A DNA stretch of 64,000 nt from Chitinophaga sp. LS1 (GTDB taxonomy: Bacteria > Bacteroidota > Bacteroidia > Chitinophagales > Chitinophagaceae), in assembly GCF_034274695.1 (NCBI RefSeq), contig NZ_CP128362.1, positions 5,954,501 through 6,018,500 of the forward strand, read 5' to 3'. Below the pieces are notes generated by a model. It did not search any database. It was given only the letters and a program-made list of their open reading frames with translations, and was not told the DNA's origin. Of this stretch, positions 44,333 to 53,434 are shown piece after piece (the first letter of the stretch is position 1; each line of letters starts with the position of its first letter). The position numbers were made by a program, and so were the translations under genes.

Positions 44333-46933
44333 ATGAGAAGCAACAAGTTCTTACTTTTTTGTCTGTTAGGAGCAAGTCTGGCGGGTCCTGCATTAGCACA
44401 GACAGAAGCCCCCAAATACGATCCGCACGCGGCTTTTAATCCACTATTCTACTCTTCAAACGGCAATGAGTACCGCAGCGCTTCCGGTGCTCCTGGCCAC
44501 AAATACTGGCAAAACAGGGCAGATTATGTCATCAATACTACCCTGGATACGGGTACGCACAGATTGACTGGTTCCGTAGCCATTACCTACACCAATAACA
44601 GCCCTGATCAGCTACCTTTCCTGTGGTTACAGCTGGATCAGAACATTTTCAGGGAAGATAGCCGTGGTTCTGCTACCGCAGTAGTCACCGGTGGTCGTTT
44701 TGCCAACAAGAGCTACACCAAGGGTGATGAAATCAAATCGGTGAGTGTAGTGAGCAATGGCAAGGCTACCCCTGTCAGGTATTTAATCAGCGATACCCGT
44801 ATGCAGATCTTCCTGCCTAAGCCACAGGCTGCGAATGGCGCTGCATTACAGATAAAAATTGAGTATGCTTTTGATATTCCGCAATACGGTACTGACCGTA
44901 TGGGGCGCTTAACTACCCAGAATGGCTGGGTGTACGAGATAGCCCAGTGGTATCCACGCATGGAAGTATACGACGATGTACTGGGTTGGAACAGCATTCC
45001 TTACCAGGGAGCGGCAGAGTTCTACCTTGAGTATGGCAACTTCGACTACAAGATTACCGCACCTGCAGGTCTGGTCATAGTAGGTAGTGGTGAACTGGTG
45101 AACAGCGCCCAGGTACTGACTGCTAAAGAACAAGCGCGTCTGGCACAGGCTTATAAAAGTGATAAGACTGTGATGATCAGGGATAGCAGCGAAGTCGCAA
45201 AGCCTACTGAATCACGCAAGGGGAACCTGACCTGGCACTTTGTATGTAAAAATGCAAGAGACGTGTCCTGGGCAGCTTCCAAAGCATTCGTATGGGATGC
45301 GGCACGACTGAAACTGCCAAGTGGCCGTAAGGCACTGGCACAGTCAGTATATCCGACGGAAGCGATCAGGCGTCCGAACGGCTGGTTCAGATCTACTGAA
45401 TTTGTAAAAGGTTGTATCGAGTTTTACTCCAAACAATGGTTTGAATTTACTTACCCTGTAGCCACCAACGTAGCTGGTAGCATTAGTGGTATGGAATATC
45501 CGGGTATCGTATTTTGTTCCTGGAGAAGCACCGGTTCCGGTCTATGGGGTGTAACCGATCACGAATTCGGTCACAACTGGTTCCCGATGATCGTGGGTAG
45601 CAACGAACGTAAATATGCCTGGATGGATGAGGGCTTTAATACGTTCATCAACCAGGGTTCTACTGAAGCATTTAACAAAGGAGAGTACTACACACCGATG
45701 CAGGTACAGAATACCGGCCGTGGCATGTTTGGCACAGATCCTATCATGACAATTCCGGATGTGATCCAGAACAGTTACCTGGGTACGGCGGCTTACTACA
45801 AACCGGCTGCTGGTCTGACTATTTTGCGTGATTATATTCTTGGCAAAGAGCGTTTTGAATTTGCATTCCGCACTTATATCAATCGCTGGGCTTTCAAGCA
45901 CCCGACTCCATGGGATTTCTTCCGTACGATGGAAAATGCAGCTGGTGAAGACCTGAGCTGGTTCTGGCGTGGTTGGTTCCTGGAAAACTGGGCACTGGAC
46001 CAGGCGGTAAAAGATGTAAAATATGTAAGCGGTGATCCTGCCAAAGGCGCCCTGATCACTATCGAAAACCGTGACCAGCTGGTAATGCCGGTTGTACTGG
46101 CCATTACCGACAGCAATGGCAAAACAGATACCGTGAAACTGCCTGCTGAAGTTTGGCAACGTTCCGGTACCTGGACATTTAAATATAACTCTGTTACCAA
46201 ACTGACAGGGGTAGTGATCGATCCTGCGAAAGGCTTACCGGATATAGATCCTTCCAACAACGTATGGAAAGGTGAAGTGCGTAAAGTAGCGACAGGTACC
46301 ACCGCAACAGATGTGATCAATCGTTATTTTGCTGCGATCGGAGGTATGGACAAACTGAATGGCATTAAGGATCAGTCAATGTCTGCTATGGGTAGTGTAC
46401 AGGGTACAGAAATATCCATGACAAAGAAGTACAAATCTCCTGATAAGTACTACATGGACATCTACATTGCTGCCATGGGTGCACATGCAAGCCGCCTGAT
46501 CATCAATGGCGACAGCGTGGTTGCTGAACAAATGGGTAACAGGATGCCGGTAGATGCAGACATGAGGAAAGAACTGAAAGGTAGCCTGGAACTCTTCCCT
46601 GAAAGGGAATACCTGAGTGATGGCGCTAAGCTTGTGCTGTCTCCTGACTTCGAACAGGTGAATGGCAAGGATGCCTATAAAGTAACTGTGACTGAACCCG
46701 ACGGCGAAGTGATTGAACTGTATTTTGATGCGGCTAGTTATTACAAGGTGAAGTCCATCAACAAGCAGGGCGACCAGATAACCGGTATGCTGGAATTCAG
46801 TGATTACAAAGACGTTAGCGGTATTAAATTCCCATTCACCCTTGTCAATACAATTGGTGGCAATCAGCAGATCAATTTTAAGGTGAACGAGGTGAAGGTA
46901 AACAGTGGTCTGAATGATAGCGAGTTTAAATAA
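44333..46933 (+). CDS. M1-family metallopeptidase with extra C-terminal domain
   Basis: 866 residues from the ATG at 44333, giving a signal peptide ([22 protein letters not shown]). Residues about 60-250 are the N-terminal beta domain of M1 peptidases. The catalytic motif is HEFGHNW at 410-416 with the third zinc ligand Glu433 in WMDEGFNT (HEXXH-X18-E). After the helical domain (to about 640) there is an extra region (about 660-860; [37 protein letters not shown]) that resembles the outer-membrane lipoprotein carrier-like domains attached to many Bacteroidota peptidases. It probably acts in the periplasm or outside the cell on peptides. It is a single gene with a downstream terminator. Confidence 0.93.
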   Translation: MRSNKFLLFCLLGASLAGPALAQTEAPKYDPHAAFNPLFYSSNGNEYRSASGAPGHKYWQNRADYVINTTLDTGTHRLTGSVAITYTNNSPDQLPFLWLQLDQNIFREDSRGSATAVVTGGRFANKSYTKGDEIKSVSVVSNGKATPVRYLISDTRMQIFLPKPQAANGAALQIKIEYAFDIPQYGTDRMGRLTTQNGWVYEIAQWYPRMEVYDDVLGWNSIPYQGAAEFYLEYGNFDYKITAPAGLVIVGSGELVNSAQVLTAKEQARLAQAYKSDKTVMIRDSSEVAKPTESRKGNLTWHFVCKNARDVSWAASKAFVWDAARLKLPSGRKALAQSVYPTEAIRRPNGWFRSTEFVKGCIEFYSKQWFEFTYPVATNVAGSISGMEYPGIVFCSWRSTGSGLWGVTDHEFGHNWFPMIVGSNERKYAWMDEGFNTFINQGSTEAFNKGEYYTPMQVQNTGRGMFGTDPIMTIPDVIQNSYLGTAAYYKPAAGLTILRDYILGKERFEFAFRTYINRWAFKHPTPWDFFRTMENAAGEDLSWFWRGWFLENWALDQAVKDVKYVSGDPAKGALITIENRDQLVMPVVLAITDSNGKTDTVKLPAEVWQRSGTWTFKYNSVTKLTGVVIDPAKGLPDIDPSNNVWKGEVRKVATGTTATDVINRYFAAIGGMDKLNGIKDQSMSAMGSVQGTEISMTKKYKSPDKYYMDIYIAAMGAHASRLIINGDSVVAEQMGNRMPVDADMRKELKGSLELFPEREYLSDGAKLVLSPDFEQVNGKDAYKVTVTEPDGEVIELYFDAASYYKVKSINKQGDQITGMLEFSDYKDVSGIKFPFTLVNTIGGNQQINFKVNEVKVNSGLNDSEFK

Positions 46934-46972
46934 TTTAATATCTAACTCGTTTTAAATATAGTAATTTGCATG

Positions 46973-47005
46973 AATCGCTTCTGCCTATGGTAGAAGCGAT
47001 TTTTG
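46973..47005 (+). terminator. Rho-independent terminator
   Basis: A 10-bp stem (46973-46982 with 46992-47001) with a 9-base loop is followed by a T run. The stem sequence is nearly the same as that of the terminator at 14335. Confidence 0.88.
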
Positions 47006-47103
47006 TATGTAGCATTTATATATAGTTCGTTATATTGCAGCAAATTGATAAAGCTCAACTAATTAGGATGAGTTTGGCCGTGCTGTAATAAACACGAAAG
47101 CGA

Positions 47104-48846
47104 ATGCATATCAGAGACACACTTACAACTATTACACACACTGGAGCGCAAGTGGATGACCTGGATCTGCGAACACGTATTATCAAGGTGAATACGATAT
47201 CGCTGATCATTGGGTTGTTAGTTACTTTTTTTGCATGGTTCTTTTATGCTATTTCGGGGAAAATGGAAATCCTTATCGCGGCTTCGCTGGAGGGGTTTGC
47301 TTATTTTTCTATTATATGGATAAACAGTAAAGGTAAATATGATCTTGCTGCCCTTTTGGCCCAGTTAATTCCCAATATCGCTACACTTTATTTTGGTATT
47401 ATATTATCGGCTGTGATAGAAGCAAGTCTGCTGGCTATTTTTCTGATTGGTACCAGTTTTCTCATTATCAAAGACACGAAGTACAGGATAATATCAGTTG
47501 CATTGACCATGGCTGTAGTGATATTACTGCAGGTCAATGATGAGATACATTTGATAAAGCCATTGACCTTTGGTATCACCAATCAGCGTATTATTCACTT
47601 CTCTGCTGTTGTAGTTGTATTTAGTCTCAATATACTTATCATCGCATTTTATGTGAACCAGAATGACATATTGGTGGCGGAGCTACGGGAAAGAGGGAAA
47701 AAGCTGGAAAAGGCCAATGACTACAAGAGCGTGTTCGTGCGGGAAACCAACCACGAAATCCGCGTACCGCTGAATGCCATTCATTCTATCAGTCAGCTAT
47801 TAGTCATACAAAGTAAGCAGCAGCAAGAGCTTGCGCCTATCCGTGCTACGGCGGAACACCTGTGTGCGGCGAGCTATCACGCACTGGAAATTATCAATAA
47901 TGTACTGGAATTATCAAGAATCGAAGTTGGTAAGATCCATGAGGTATTCAGGGAACCGTTTGATGTCAAAAACTGGATTGATAATATTGTGATCACCAGT
48001 CAGTATATCGCAAGAAATAAAGGGGTGAAAATCGCGCTGGATTACGACAGGCAGCAGATGCCTGCACAGATCTGCAGTGACAAAGTGAAACTGACACAGA
48101 TCGTTAACAATATCCTTTTCAACGCCATTAAATTTACGGCTGATAACTCTACTATATTCATCCAGGTGTCTACCGAAAAGAACATTTGTTATATCCGCAT
48201 CCAGGATGCGGGTCAGGGTATGGATAAGGAGCAGCTGGAAAAGATCTTCGATCCGTTTTTCACCGGTAAGAGTGATTTCTCAAATGGTACCGGGTTAGGG
48301 TTGCATATTGCGCGTTACCTGGTAAGTTTGCTGGGAGGCGCGATCACAGCGGACAGTTCACCGGGGAAAGGGACTTTGTTCTGTATTGCCTTCCCGCTGG
48401 TAGCCTTTGAAGGGAATAAACCCGCACAACCGGTGATGACGGAAATGCCGCCCCTGCCCTCTTTTACGAACATCCGCATGATGATCGTGGAAGATGACCA
48501 GATGAGTCAGATCTACCTGACGCGTTATTTGTCAAGTCTGGGGTGCCGTCTGCAAACGGCTTCTACCGGTCAGCAGGCATTGAATGTGATGCAGGAGCAG
48601 CCACCGGATATCATACTGCTGGATAGCCATCTGCCAGATATGGATGCACACACGTTACTGAAGCAATTAAAAGTTATACCCCATTTAAAAGATATTCCCG
48701 TTATTATCACCACAGGTGATGTATTTGAAGAAGCCAGGGATGCGCTATTGAATGCAGGCGTAGCCGGCTATGTTACAAAACCCATCGATTTCAATGTACT
48801 GACCCAGGAGATCAATAACTGTCTCAAGCTTCCCGCCCTGTTTTAA
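47104..48846 (+). CDS. Hybrid sensor histidine kinase with receiver domain (paralogue)
   Basis: 580 residues. Six hydrophobic segments (about 30-185) are followed by a short linker, HisKA (RETNHEIRVPLN, phospho-His217), HATPase_c (NILFNAIKFT, DAGQGMDKEQ, GTGLGLHI) and a receiver domain with phospho-Asp507 (IILLDSHLPDMDA) and the conserved Lys in YVTKPIDF. Domain order, motif wording and membrane layout closely match the kinase at 40696, so the two arose by duplication. It lies 208 bases upstream of a terpene synthase gene on the same strand. A shared transcript or control of that gene is possible but unproven. Confidence 0.92.
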   Translation: MHIRDTLTTITHTGAQVDDLDLRTRIIKVNTISLIIGLLVTFFAWFFYAISGKMEILIAASLEGFAYFSIIWINSKGKYDLAALLAQLIPNIATLYFGIILSAVIEASLLAIFLIGTSFLIIKDTKYRIISVALTMAVVILLQVNDEIHLIKPLTFGITNQRIIHFSAVVVVFSLNILIIAFYVNQNDILVAELRERGKKLEKANDYKSVFVRETNHEIRVPLNAIHSISQLLVIQSKQQQELAPIRATAEHLCAASYHALEIINNVLELSRIEVGKIHEVFREPFDVKNWIDNIVITSQYIARNKGVKIALDYDRQQMPAQICSDKVKLTQIVNNILFNAIKFTADNSTIFIQVSTEKNICYIRIQDAGQGMDKEQLEKIFDPFFTGKSDFSNGTGLGLHIARYLVSLLGGAITADSSPGKGTLFCIAFPLVAFEGNKPAQPVMTEMPPLPSFTNIRMMIVEDDQMSQIYLTRYLSSLGCRLQTASTGQQALNVMQEQPPDIILLDSHLPDMDAHTLLKQLKVIPHLKDIPVIITTGDVFEEARDALLNAGVAGYVTKPIDFNVLTQEINNCLKLPALF

Positions 48847-49054
48847 TCTCTCTACTTGCCGTATCTTCACGTTATATAATGTTGGTTTACAACCCGTAGT
48901 ATGCTGTCAAATACTCAGCCTTCACCAGGCTCATAGTCGTTTATGCCGTACTTATACTTTTGAATGTCTTCTCTTGTGCTACTGCGGAGTTCCGCAGCAC
49001 TATCAGCAACTAATCCAGGCTTGTTTTTCTTTCACTCATAAAACACACACAAGT

Positions 49055-50029
49055 ATGAAGACTATTAACGTTCCGCAGCTTTACTGTCCTTTTGAGTCAA
49101 GGATCAGTCCATTTGTAGACAAGGTAGACAGACACACTACCAATTGGCTACACCGATTTCAGCTCCTGTCAGGGGAGGAATTGTACGGGAAGTACGCGAA
49201 CTACAAGTTTGCCTGGATGACCTGCAGGACTTATCCGGATGCAGATTACGATTTTCTTTGCGCGGCCAACAATCTGAACTCCCTGCTGTTTGTTATGGAT
49301 GATTTGCTGGACCATGCTTCATCAGAGACCGCAGGTTATAGAACCGCGGATTATGTACAAGGTATCATTGGGGGTTTTGTAAATGTATTACGACTCAACA
49401 AGCGGGTGCCTGTTTCTGTAAACCCGATCATGGCGGCATTCAGTGACTTTTGGGAAAAGATGCGCCGGTTGAGCAGTGCCTCCTGGCAATGCCAGTTTAC
49501 CCTTAGTTTGAAGGCGGTGTTTGAAGCGGGCATGTGGGAGATCGAAAACTCCCGTGCACAGCGGCATCCGAGTATGTTGCAGTACATGAAAATGCGACCT
49601 TATTTTGCGGCTGCCAACCTGGCTACGGATCTGCTGGAAGTAGCTACTAAACAGAATCTGCCCGTTTTTGTGTTGCAAAATGAAGATTTCCAGCGCCTGG
49701 TAGAACTGGCGCGCAGAACCATCTGCTGGTCAAACGACCTTTTCTCGCTCTCTAAGGAATTGGAACATGGGGATGAGCACAACCTGGTAGTAGTTATTGA
49801 ACACGAAAGAAACATTTCGCTGGAACAGGCCATAGAAGAGACCGCCCGGATACACGACCGGGAGATTGCACAGTTCAATGAATTAAAGGCACAGTTACCT
49901 ACTTTTGGTATCAGGATCGATACTGCCATCCAGGACCACCTGGATGCAATGGGCACCATGCTAAGAGGGTTTATGGACTGGTCAATTTATGACACAGCAA
50001 GATATGAGTTCAATTATGTAACGGAATAA
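49055..50029 (+). CDS. Class I terpene synthase
   Basis: 324 residues from the ATG at 49055. The aspartate-rich motif is DDLLD at 82-86, the NSE triad is NDLFSLSKE at 227-235, and a C-terminal Arg-Tyr pair lies at 316-317, the usual bacterial terpene cyclase set. An effector-like Arg is present in the middle region (RPYFAAANLA). It should cyclise farnesyl or geranylgeranyl diphosphate to a hydrocarbon or alcohol. Product and prenyl length cannot be predicted. No cytochrome P450 or prenyl-diphosphate synthase is adjacent, so this is a stand-alone cyclase. The frame is open to 48974, but the family starts at KTINVPQLYCPF. Confidence 0.92.
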   Translation: MKTINVPQLYCPFESRISPFVDKVDRHTTNWLHRFQLLSGEELYGKYANYKFAWMTCRTYPDADYDFLCAANNLNSLLFVMDDLLDHASSETAGYRTADYVQGIIGGFVNVLRLNKRVPVSVNPIMAAFSDFWEKMRRLSSASWQCQFTLSLKAVFEAGMWEIENSRAQRHPSMLQYMKMRPYFAAANLATDLLEVATKQNLPVFVLQNEDFQRLVELARRTICWSNDLFSLSKELEHGDEHNLVVVIEHERNISLEQAIEETARIHDREIAQFNELKAQLPTFGIRIDTAIQDHLDAMGTMLRGFMDWSIYDTARYEFNYVTE

Positions 50030-50043
50030 GGTTACACTATTTT

Positions 50044-50073
50044 GCGAAAACCCGCTTCAAAGCGGGTTTTCGC
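50044..50073 (+). terminator. Rho-independent terminator
   Basis: A 13-bp stem (50044-50056 with 50061-50073) with a 4-base loop lies 14 bases past the terpene synthase stop. Confidence 0.85.
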
Positions 50074-50285
50074 TATGTTCTGCCCGCTTGATTATCAATA
50101 TTTTTAAGTTATAGCTAAATTTGTTTTGGATGATGTTTAATATTATTTTATATATTTAATGTTATTGTAACGCGGGAATAATAATCCCTTCCCGCTATTG
50201 TAGCGATTGGTTCCCCTGTTTCCCAGGTTGCCCAGGTATAAAATTTTGTAAACTTTAGAAAGTTTTAATCATATAATCCTGCATC

Positions 50286-51341
50286 ATGAAAGTATCTGCT
50301 ATCAGTTTTCCCAGCGTGTTCGAGTCTGCGTATGGTAACACAGAAAACTCCTCAAAAGACCTGTTGAATGGTTTAAAAATCAAAAAAGACGATAACTGGT
50401 ACATAGTTGGTAACCTCGCCAGAAGAGGCGGCATCAACCCGGGGCGTATTACGAATGCGGCTCCCCAGGAAGATGACTATGAAATACTCTTCAAAGCCGC
50501 GCTGGTTAATGTATTGGACAAGGTGCAACAACCCTTGTCTATCACCATGGGATTTCCATTCTCTACCTATAATATTTACAAGGCCGCCGCAGAACAATTC
50601 CTGAGTAAAAGACATTTTCTGATAGAATATGATACGCAGACTTTCAACAACAAAGGCACGATCAAAAAAGGGATGCTGGATATTGAACGTTTTGAAGTGA
50701 TTCCTGAAATAGTGGGTGGTATTATTGGTTTGAAGAAGACCCTGAATGAGCCTAAGAATGACAACTTTATTGCAGTGAGCTTTGGATTTGGTACTATCGA
50801 AGGAGGTCTGGCTACAGCCGATGGTTTGATAAACCGTACCTGCTTCAGTTCTCACGGTATCAAATATGCCATTAACAACCTTGCCCGTGAGCTGAATAAA
50901 ACATATTACCTGGATATGAAAAATGAGCATCAGCTGGATGATGCTTTCATGAAGGGTTCCATCTTTACCAACCGCAAACGCATTGACCTCAAAGAAACGC
51001 GTAAAGCCCTGCTGAAGCAGTATTACAAAGAAGTAGTATCTCCGCTGATGCGTAATTATTTCACAGACCAGGATTTTGAAACCTGTAGCAAGATCTACCT
51101 GATGGGTGGCGGTGCACATTATCGTGAACTGACGGATTGCTTCCTGGAAGAATTTAAGGATTTTATTCCTGTAGATGTGGCGCCAGATCCTGAAAACCTC
51201 GTGAGTATAGGTTACCTTTATAACTCACTGCGTATCTCAGATGATAAGCATCAGCGTAGTGTGGGCCTGGATCTGGGCAATGCCTCCTCTATCATTTCTG
51301 TGTTTGAAGATGAAAATATATCTGCGGTTTCAAAAATATGA
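50286..51341 (+). CDS. ParM/Alp-like actin ATPase, apparently circularly permuted
   Basis: 351 residues. It contains an actin-fold core: WYIVGNLARRGG (39-49), as in ParM/Alp proteins; a phosphate-2-like motif FGFGTIEGG (166-174); an adenosine motif LMGGGA (272-277); and the usual C-terminal ending DPENLVSIGYL (301-311). The N-terminus starts at KVSAISFPSVFE, the strand that normally follows phosphate-1. No phosphate-1 motif precedes it. That motif (SVGLDLGNASSII, 325-337) instead lies after the normal C-terminus, within the same uninterrupted frame. I read this as a circular permutation of the actin fold. The stop overlaps the start region of a bactofilin gene, which suggests joint function in a cytoskeletal structure. 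The filament role is inferred. Confidence 0.8.
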   Translation: MKVSAISFPSVFESAYGNTENSSKDLLNGLKIKKDDNWYIVGNLARRGGINPGRITNAAPQEDDYEILFKAALVNVLDKVQQPLSITMGFPFSTYNIYKAAAEQFLSKRHFLIEYDTQTFNNKGTIKKGMLDIERFEVIPEIVGGIIGLKKTLNEPKNDNFIAVSFGFGTIEGGLATADGLINRTCFSSHGIKYAINNLARELNKTYYLDMKNEHQLDDAFMKGSIFTNRKRIDLKETRKALLKQYYKEVVSPLMRNYFTDQDFETCSKIYLMGGGAHYRELTDCFLEEFKDFIPVDVAPDPENLVSIGYLYNSLRISDDKHQRSVGLDLGNASSIISVFEDENISAVSKI

Positions 51342-51786
51342 TGTGTCTGCAATAATTGAAATACTCAAAAACGCCTTCCGGAAAGGCATGTTCGTGATAC
51401 CGAAAGAAGTGTCTGTACAGGGCGCTATCGAATCTCCGATTCCGGGCCGTATAGATGGCACTGTTCGTGGCGATGTGCGTACAGACGGGTTGCTGACCAT
51501 AGGCAATACCGCCATTATAAGAGGTAATGTGTACGCGACAGATCTGATCCACTTCGGCAAAGTATATGGTGATATCTTTATCACCAATAAGGCGGTGATA
51601 AGTAATAAAGCCTATATAAAGGGCGATGTGACGGCATTGATATTGGAGCTGGAAGAAGAAGCTGTAATAGAAGGGGCGATCCGAAAACATGTAAATGATC
51701 TGGAGAACGCGGTACCCCTGGATACCGAGCCAGAACCGGACCTACCTATGCCTGTGGAAGAGGAAAAGCCGACCAGTTGGTTTTAA
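51310..51786 (+). CDS. Bactofilin
   Basis: About 158 residues if the ATG at 51310 is used, overlapping the actin-like gene by 32 bases; a later ATG at 51388 would give a core of about 132. The central DUF583/bactofilin right-handed beta-helix is visible as short repeats (GRIDGTVRGDVRTDGLLTIG; IRGNVYATDLIHFGKVYGDIFI; AVISNKAYIKGDV). These are followed by an acidic, Pro-rich tail ending KPTSWF. Bactofilins polymerise into non-nucleotide-dependent filaments and scaffold cell-shape or envelope enzymes. The overlap with an actin-like ATPase gene makes coupled translation and a joint structure likely. Confidence 0.88.
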   Translation: MKIYLRFQKYDVSAIIEILKNAFRKGMFVIPKEVSVQGAIESPIPGRIDGTVRGDVRTDGLLTIGNTAIIRGNVYATDLIHFGKVYGDIFITNKAVISNKAYIKGDVTALILELEEEAVIEGAIRKHVNDLENAVPLDTEPEPDLPMPVEEEKPTSWF

Positions 51787-51869
51787 AATATTGAAGGGAA
51801 GGGGTATCAAAAATAAATAATCCTTCTCAGAATTACTTAAAGGACTACCTATCTTCATTAGGTACCCGA

Positions 51870-51899
51870 ACAAAAGGAGGCCGTACGGCCTCCTTTTGT
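51870..51899. terminator. Bidirectional terminator
   Basis: A 13-bp GC-rich stem (51870-51882 with 51887-51899) with a 4-base loop and flanking A/T runs lies between the convergent bactofilin and flavin oxidoreductase genes. Confidence 0.88.
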
Positions 51900-52976
51900 T
51901 TAATGTCTGGGTTTAGCTCTTTCGTACTGAACCGGCCATTTTAAAGACTCATCTTTTAACTGATGGGCTGCATGGAGCGGGAAGTAAGGATCTCTTAGTA
52001 ATTCCCTTGCTAAGAACACCAGGTCTGCTTTGCCTGTACTCACGATCATTTCGGCTTCTTCGGCAGTGGTGATGAGGCCTACGGCTCCTGTTGGGATGCC
52101 GGTTTCTTTCTTTATATGATTAGCAAATTCGGTTTGGTATAATGGGCCTACCGGGATCTTCTGACGGGTATCGAGGCCACCGGAGGAGGTGTCGATTAAG
52201 TGCACGCCAGCATCTTTCAGGATGGCTGCCAGTTTGGTAGATTCTTCCAGGTTCCATCCACCTTCTACCCAGTCGGTTGCAGAAATGCGGACCAATAATG
52301 GGTTATCCTTTGGCCATACTTCCTGAACAGCGCTCACTATTTCTGTGAGCAGTCGGATCCTGTTTTCAAAGCTACCGCCATATTCATCGGTCCGGTGGTT
52401 ACTGAGTGGTGACAGGAACTGGTGCATGAGGTATCCGTGGGCACCGTGAATTTCGATCACTTTAAAGCCTGCTTTTAGGGTACGTACAGCCGCTGCTTTG
52501 AAATCGGCAATCACCTTGTCGATTCCCTCCTTATCGAGTGCTTTGGGCTGTCCGTAGGTGTCAGAAAACGGAATGGCGCTGGGGGCCATGATATTTTCCC
52601 AACCACCCTGCTCCGCGGGTACCAGTTTCATGCCTTTCCAGGGTTCTGTCGTACTGGCTTTTCTGCCGGCATGGGCCAGCTGTACACCGGCAATGGCGCC
52701 ATGGGCGTGGAGGAAATCTACAATCTGTTTTAGCTTTTCGATGTGTTCATCTTTCCAGATGCCCAGGTCTGCGGGGGAAATGCGGGCTTCCGGCGATACG
52801 GCGATCGCTTCTGTGAGGATCAGGCCTGCGCCACCTACTGCCCTGCTGCCCAGGTGTACGAGGTGCCAGTCATTGGCAAAACCGTCTTTGGAGCTGTATT
52901 CGCACATAGGACTTACCACAATCCTATTTCTTAATGTAACTGCGCCAATCGTTAGCGGCGTAAATAGTGCTGCCAT
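51900..52976 (-). CDS. Old Yellow Enzyme-family NADH:flavin oxidoreductase (YqjM-like)
   Basis: 358 residues, a TIM-barrel FMN enzyme. SPMCEYSSKDGFANDWHLVHLGSRAVGGAGLILTEA (about 22-57) carries the Cys in SPMC that is typical of YqjM/NamA rather than classical OYEs, and HGAHGYLMHQFLSPLSNHRTD (about 177-197) holds the substrate His pair and FMN-binding Arg. It should reduce activated alkenes such as enones and other electrophiles, using NADPH, in the cytoplasm. It is a single gene. Confidence 0.92.
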   Translation of the reverse strand: MAALFTPLTIGAVTLRNRIVVSPMCEYSSKDGFANDWHLVHLGSRAVGGAGLILTEAIAVSPEARISPADLGIWKDEHIEKLKQIVDFLHAHGAIAGVQLAHAGRKASTTEPWKGMKLVPAEQGGWENIMAPSAIPFSDTYGQPKALDKEGIDKVIADFKAAAVRTLKAGFKVIEIHGAHGYLMHQFLSPLSNHRTDEYGGSFENRIRLLTEIVSAVQEVWPKDNPLLVRISATDWVEGGWNLEESTKLAAILKDAGVHLIDTSSGGLDTRQKIPVGPLYQTEFANHIKKETGIPTGAVGLITTAEEAEMIVSTGKADLVFLARELLRDPYFPLHAAHQLKDESLKWPVQYERAKPRH

Positions 52977-53103
52977 AATATTGCTCTTCTTTAGATCTGT
53001 AATTTAAATAGAAACGATTTAAAATAGCGGGATCAATGACTAAGGAAACCCGGGAATTCTATAAAGATAATTTCAAGAGGGAATGTAATCCTTATGAAAA
53101 ACA

Positions 53104-53133
53104 AATATCCCGGCCTTTGGGGGCCGGGATATT
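53104..53133 (-). terminator. Rho-independent terminator of the cold-shock gene
   Basis: A 12-bp stem (53104-53115 with 53122-53133) is followed on the minus strand by a T-rich run, 25 bases past the stop. Confidence 0.9.
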
Positions 53134-53158
53134 CCTTTCAGTGTATGAAAAAGCAAGC

Positions 53159-53362
53159 TTAGTCGATACGTCTAACGTTAACTGCGTTTAATCCTTTTCT
53201 ACCTTCCTGCACTTCGAACTCCACGCGGTCGTCAGCCTGGATCTCATGGATTAAACCGTTTACGTGAACAAAAGTCTCTTTATTGGATTCATCATGTTTA
53301 ATGAAGCCGTAGCCTTTTGTCTCGTTAAAGAACTTTACAGTTCCTTGAAATTTGTTTGTCAT
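53159..53362 (-). CDS. Cold-shock domain protein (CspA-like)
   Basis: 67 residues, one OB-fold. RNP1 is KGYGFIKHD (about 16-24) and RNP2 is ETFVHVNGL (about 29-37). It binds single-stranded RNA or DNA as an RNA chaperone in the cytoplasm. The N-terminus NKFQGTVKFFNETKG is typical of Bacteroidota Csp proteins. It is a single gene with its own terminator. Confidence 0.95.
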   Translation of the reverse strand: MTNKFQGTVKFFNETKGYGFIKHDESNKETFVHVNGLIHEIQADDRVEFEVQEGRKGLNAVNVRRID

Positions 53363-53434
53363 TTGAAAAAATTAAAAATTTGTAAAGGATAAAGGTAGTT
53401 CTTTCAGATACGCGGACCAAATATTAATTTTCAA

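Noticed and set aside
45542..46159. A 205-codon open frame antisense to the M1 peptidase
   Set aside because: Shadow of a strongly supported gene; no recognisable protein features.
50373..51119. A 248-codon open frame antisense to the actin-like gene
   Set aside because: Antisense shadow with no domain; the plus-strand gene has clear actin-fold motifs.
50286..51341. The displaced phosphate-1 motif as a result of a frameshift or gene fusion with the next gene
   Set aside because: The frame is continuous, the bactofilin is in a different frame, and the N-terminus matches the strand that should follow the motif, which favours permutation.
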